This document shows, one piece after another, positions 61,324-64,000 of a stretch of DNA of 64,000 nucleotides. Made by a program: the position numbers and the translations under genes. The DNA comes from Planctomycetota bacterium (lineage in GTDB: Bacteria; Planctomycetota; UBA1135; UBA2386). Positions within the stretch are counted from its first letter, which is position 1, and the number at the start of each line of letters is the position of its first letter. The stretch lies in the NCBI GenBank assembly GCA_020849665.1, contig JADLFX010000074.1, forward strand, positions 1 to 64,000, written 5' to 3'. The notes below the pieces were generated by a model. That model made no database searches and was not told the DNA's origin. It saw only the letters and a program-made list of their open reading frames with translations.

Positions 61324-62843
61324 CGGCTGAGCTGTGCCAGCACCTGGCGGCGGTCCGGCTTGCCGGCGTGCGTGCGCGGCAGGGAGGGCAGGACCACGAA
61401 GCGATGCGGGATCTTGTGGGGCGAGAGGCGCTCCTGGCAAGCCTGCTGCAGCGCCTCCGTCCCGGGCGCCGCGTGGCCGGGCTGCGGTTCGACGCAGGCG
61501 ACGATGCGCTGGCCCAGGACCGGGTCGTCCACGCCCACGACCACCGCCTCCTGCACGCCCGGCACCTCGCGCAGCACGCCCTCGATCTCGAACGGATTGA
61601 CGCGGTGGCCGCCGCTCTTCAGGAACGTGGTGATCCGCCCGCGCAGGTGGATCCGGCCGTGGGCGTCGACGTGGCCCAGATCGCCGGTGGGCAGGAAGCC
61701 GGAGTCGTCGGTGAGCGGTTCGCAGCGGTCGCGTGCGACCAGCTGGCCGATGGCGTTCGCGGGCGAACGCACCGCGATCTCGCCCGGCTCGCCGTGCCCC
61801 GGCGCCGGGAGTCCCGGGCGCAGGATGGTGCCGGGGACCAGCGGACCCACCATGCCCGGGTCGTCGAGCACCTCGCCCGGGCCGAGGTCGAGCCGCGTCA
61901 TCGCGCCGACCGACTCGCTCAGGCCGTAGCGCAGGTGGATGGTGGCCGCCGGGAACGCCGTGCGCAGATCGCGCACGAGCTGGGTGTCGATCGCCGCGGT
62001 GCCGAGGGTGAACGAGCGCAGCCGGGGCAGGTGGGCACGCGAGAGCGCGCCGAGGCGCAGCATGAGCTTGAACCAGTTGGGGCTGGCCAGCACCGCGACG
62101 CAGGCGTGCTCCTGCATGCGAGCCACGTCGTCGCCCGGCACGAACCGGTTGCTGAGCACCACGCCGGAACCGTGCAGCAGGTGCTCGAACACCACGGCGC
62201 CGCCCATGGCGTGGAACTGCGGCACCGGGCAGAACACGTTCTCGTCGGCCACGCGCCGCAGGTGCTCGCGGTTCTGGTCCAGGTTGGCGAGCAGGTTCGC
62301 GTTGCTCAGCAGGATGCCCTTCGGGCGTCCGGTCGAGCCCGACGTGAACTGCACCATGCGCGTCGGTGCCGGCAGCACCCGGGCGGGCGCCACCACGGGA
62401 TCGAACGCCCGCGGGTTGGCGAGCAGGTCCTGCCAGAGGATCCGCCGGTGTCCGCCGCCGGGTCCGGCCTCGGCGTTGGTCAGTGCCACGATCGTCGTGG
62501 GCCGGCGCAGGGCCGCGAGCGCGGCCGCCTGCGCGGTCGTCGAGTGCACCAGGACGAGGTCGGGCTCCAGCAGGTCGAGGAGCGCGCCGGCCTCGTGACC
62601 CGTGCACTTGTCGGGCACCGGCACCAGGATGCCCCCGGCGGCGAAGGTGCCGAAGGCCGCCGCGGTGTGCTCCGGTCCGCCGGGCAGCATCACCATGCAC
62701 ACGGCGGGGCGCTCGCCGGAGAGCAGGTGCTGCACGGCCCAGGCCTCCCGCCGGAGGGTGGCGTGGTCCACCGCGCGGCTCTCGTTGGCTACGGCGAGGC
62801 GCGTCTCGCGGCCGTGCGTGGTTTCCAGGAGTCGGGCGAACAT
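61320..62843 (-). CDS. AMP-forming acyl-CoA/acyl-ACP ligase
   Basis: 507-aa ANL-superfamily enzyme that adenylates a carboxylic acid and transfers it to a thiol, here plausibly the adjacent ACP. Motifs: MVQFTSGSTGRPKGILLSN (P-loop, about 165-183), LRYGLSESVGAM, GFLPTGDLGHVDAHG, the hinge GRITTFLKSGGHRVNPFEIE and the C-terminal catalytic Lys in THAGKPDR. All core residues are present. The set ligase plus ACP plus PLP decarboxylase recalls the exosortase-A-associated ligase/decarboxylase pairs, but no exosortase is visible here. ATG 62843 is 25 bp after the decarboxylase stop. Confidence 0.9.
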   Translation of the reverse strand: MFARLLETTHGRETRLAVANESRAVDHATLRREAWAVQHLLSGERPAVCMVMLPGGPEHTAAAFGTFAAGGILVPVPDKCTGHEAGALLDLLEPDLVLVHSTTAQAAALAALRRPTTIVALTNAEAGPGGGHRRILWQDLLANPRAFDPVVAPARVLPAPTRMVQFTSGSTGRPKGILLSNANLLANLDQNREHLRRVADENVFCPVPQFHAMGGAVVFEHLLHGSGVVLSNRFVPGDDVARMQEHACVAVLASPNWFKLMLRLGALSRAHLPRLRSFTLGTAAIDTQLVRDLRTAFPAATIHLRYGLSESVGAMTRLDLGPGEVLDDPGMVGPLVPGTILRPGLPAPGHGEPGEIAVRSPANAIGQLVARDRCEPLTDDSGFLPTGDLGHVDAHGRIHLRGRITTFLKSGGHRVNPFEIEGVLREVPGVQEAVVVGVDDPVLGQRIVACVEPQPGHAAPGTEALQQACQERLSPHKIPHRFVVLPSLPRTHAGKPDRRQVLAQLSR

Positions 62844-62868
62844 GTTCGGGATGGTCTCGGCGGCGCGC

Positions 62869-64000
62869 TCAGGGCAGCCGCTGGCCGCGGAGCGCGTCCT
62901 CGGGCCGGCCGCGCTCCCGCACCACCCACGCCTGGCCGCCGTCGACCAGGACCTCGGCCGGGGCGGGGTGACTGAGGAACATCGTGTTGGAGAAGGTGAG
63001 CCCGTACGCGCCCGAGACCAGGATCGCGAGCAGGTCGCCGGCGTGCAGTTCCGGCAGCAGCAGGTCCGCGGCGAACTCGTCGGCCGGAGTGCAGAGCGGG
63101 CCGCCGCAGGTGTAGCGTTCCGCGCCCGTGCGCCACGGCTCGCGGGCGGGCACCATGGGGAACGCGCGCCGGATCACGCTGCCCAGGCCGGCGGCGGCGC
63201 CGTGCTGGTGCATGCCGCCGTCCAGGATCAGGTGGCGTTTTCCCTGCGACGTCTTGGCGTAGACCACCCGCGTCAGGTAGACGCCGGCGGGTGCCGTGAG
63301 GTAGCGGCCGAGCTCGACCCAGTAGGTCCGATCCGGGCGGGCGTCGCGGGCGATCCGGTCCTGCAGGCCGGCCCCGGCGCGCTCCAGGTCGAAGTCGGGG
63401 TCGCCTTCGAACGAGGCCACCCCGAAGCCGCCGCCGAAGTTCAGCGAGGCCAGCGGCGCGCCCAGATCGCGCTCGAGACCGTTGGCCAGGTCGACGAGGT
63501 GACCCGCGTTGGCCGCCCAGGCCGCTGCGTCGAACGACTGCGTGCCGGCGTAGACGTGCAGCCCGCGCAGCGTGCACACGTCCTCGCGCCGGATCCGGCG
63601 CAGCAAGGGGAGGAGTTCCGGCTCGTCGACGCCGAACTTCTTGCTGCCGCCGCCCATCTTCATGCGCGAACCGGCCATGGCGTCCTTGGGGTTCACGCGC
63701 ACGGCCACGCCGGGGCGGGCGCCCTTGGCGCGGGCGAACGCGGCCAGGGCCGTGTACTCGGCCTCGGACTCCAGGTTCAGGGTGCCGAGTCCGGTGGCCG
63801 TCGCCAGGGCGAAGTCCTCGTGGTTCTTGCCGGGCCCCGCGAAGTGCATGTCCGCGCCGGCGAAACCCGCGGCCCTGGCCACGTGGATCTCGCCGGCCGA
63901 GGCGATCTCGGCGCCGGCGCCGGCGAGGCGCAGCACGCGCGCGAGGGCGGCATTGGGGTTCGCCTTGAGGGCGTAGAGCACGCGCACGCGCGGCCCCAGC
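62869..64000 (-). CDS. Type III PLP-dependent decarboxylase, 5' end beyond window
   Basis: Alanine-racemase-fold decarboxylase (ornithine/DAP decarboxylase superfamily). Reading leftward from the window edge, the frame is open at 64000. The first visible residues are LGPRVRVLYALKANPN with the PLP-binding Lys, so about 40-60 N-terminal residues lie outside; the track's start at 63987 is false. Other motifs: ASAGEIHVARAAGF, FAGPGKNHEDF, RGLHVYAGTQ, LNFGGGFG, PLP-phosphate/active-site VELGRYLTAPAGVYLTRV, DGGMHQHGA, and the catalytic CGGPLCTPADEFA. It resembles the exosortase-associated pyridoxal decarboxylases. It is the first visible gene of the module; its product could supply an amine or amino acid to the ligase/ACP pair. 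Substrate unknown. Confidence 0.88.
   Translation of the reverse strand, partial: LGPRVRVLYALKANPNAALARVLRLAGAGAEIASAGEIHVARAAGFAGADMHFAGPGKNHEDFALATATGLGTLNLESEAEYTALAAFARAKGARPGVAVRVNPKDAMAGSRMKMGGGSKKFGVDEPELLPLLRRIRREDVCTLRGLHVYAGTQSFDAAAWAANAGHLVDLANGLERDLGAPLASLNFGGGFGVASFEGDPDFDLERAGAGLQDRIARDARPDRTYWVELGRYLTAPAGVYLTRVVYAKTSQGKRHLILDGGMHQHGAAAGLGSVIRRAFPMVPAREPWRTGAERYTCGGPLCTPADEFAADLLLPELHAGDLLAILVSGAYGLTFSNTMFLSHPAPAEVLVDGGQAWVVRERGRPEDALRGQRLP

Noticed and set aside
63940-63987. Track start of the PLP decarboxylase at 63987
   Set aside because: The start would fall just before the PLP-Lys motif YALKAN and remove the usual N-terminal ~45 residues; the frame is open to the window edge, so the gene is simply truncated.

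Overview
The window is a very GC-rich (clearly above 70% by eye), densely coded bacterial chromosome segment with 58 protein-coding genes, two of them cut by the window edges. I see no rRNA, tRNA, CRISPR array, insertion sequence or phage gene. Several features point to Planctomycetota, probably a high-GC uncultured or recently cultured lineage: DUF1570-like secreted gluzincins, an NPCBM-domain protein next to a VWA/GATase-like membrane protein, duplicated GroELs, secreted proteins with a beta-rich C-terminal module around a GAPGC motif, and many exported proteins of unknown family. LpxB, lipoproteins and many signal peptides indicate a diderm cell. The placement is inferred from gene content only.

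Layout. 1-5 kb (- strand): a universal stress protein fragment, then ribH-nusB-ftsY and a Wzy_C/O-antigen-ligase-like TPR protein. 4.8-8.6 kb: a small membrane protein, an HDOD protein, signal peptidase I, an SDR and an FAH-family protein coupled to a secreted alpha/alpha-barrel protein. 10.6-18.5 kb (+): a secreted gluzincin, then dapC-dapD, a subtilisin-like protease and dapE, i.e. the succinylase lysine/DAP branch. 18.5-24.4 kb (-): a rhodanese, then a tightly overlapping run trpG/pabA-like, ABC ATPase, ABC permease, lpxB and ubiD. 24.5-28.4 kb: trkA, a lipoprotein and a second gluzincin. 28.6-34.4 kb (-): the protein-folding locus groEL1-groES-groEL2-dnaJ-grpE-fmdB. 34.8-38.6 kb (+): the NPCBM and VWA proteins.

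The most unusual part is 38.6-47.4 kb (-). It holds four paralogous secreted proteins of about 390 aa (A-D). Two of them are directly followed by membrane-anchored companion proteins that are also paralogous to each other, and a 699-aa secreted protein of unknown family sits in the middle. I recognise none of these families.

47.5-59.8 kb (+) carries a lipoprotein, miaE, a lipase-like hydrolase, a receiver-only response regulator, sdhCAB (single b558 anchor), mogA, two tandem CNNM/CBS proteins, a bcp-type peroxiredoxin (-), and xylA-DUF4863-thpR overlapping one another. The right edge (59.9-64 kb, -) is a coupled biosynthetic module: a type III PLP decarboxylase, an AMP-forming acyl ligase, an acyl carrier protein, and a protein that resembles the N-terminal and Mur-ligase parts of cyanophycin synthetase but has lost the ATP-binding P-loop.

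Signals. At least eight exported proteins have Ala-Gln at the predicted signal-peptidase site, so mature N-termini would begin with Gln. Genes within operons often overlap by 4 bp (ATGA or GTGA). GC-rich inverted repeats without U-tracts follow many genes. Possible TAnnnT -10 boxes recur, but no convincing -35 boxes were found.
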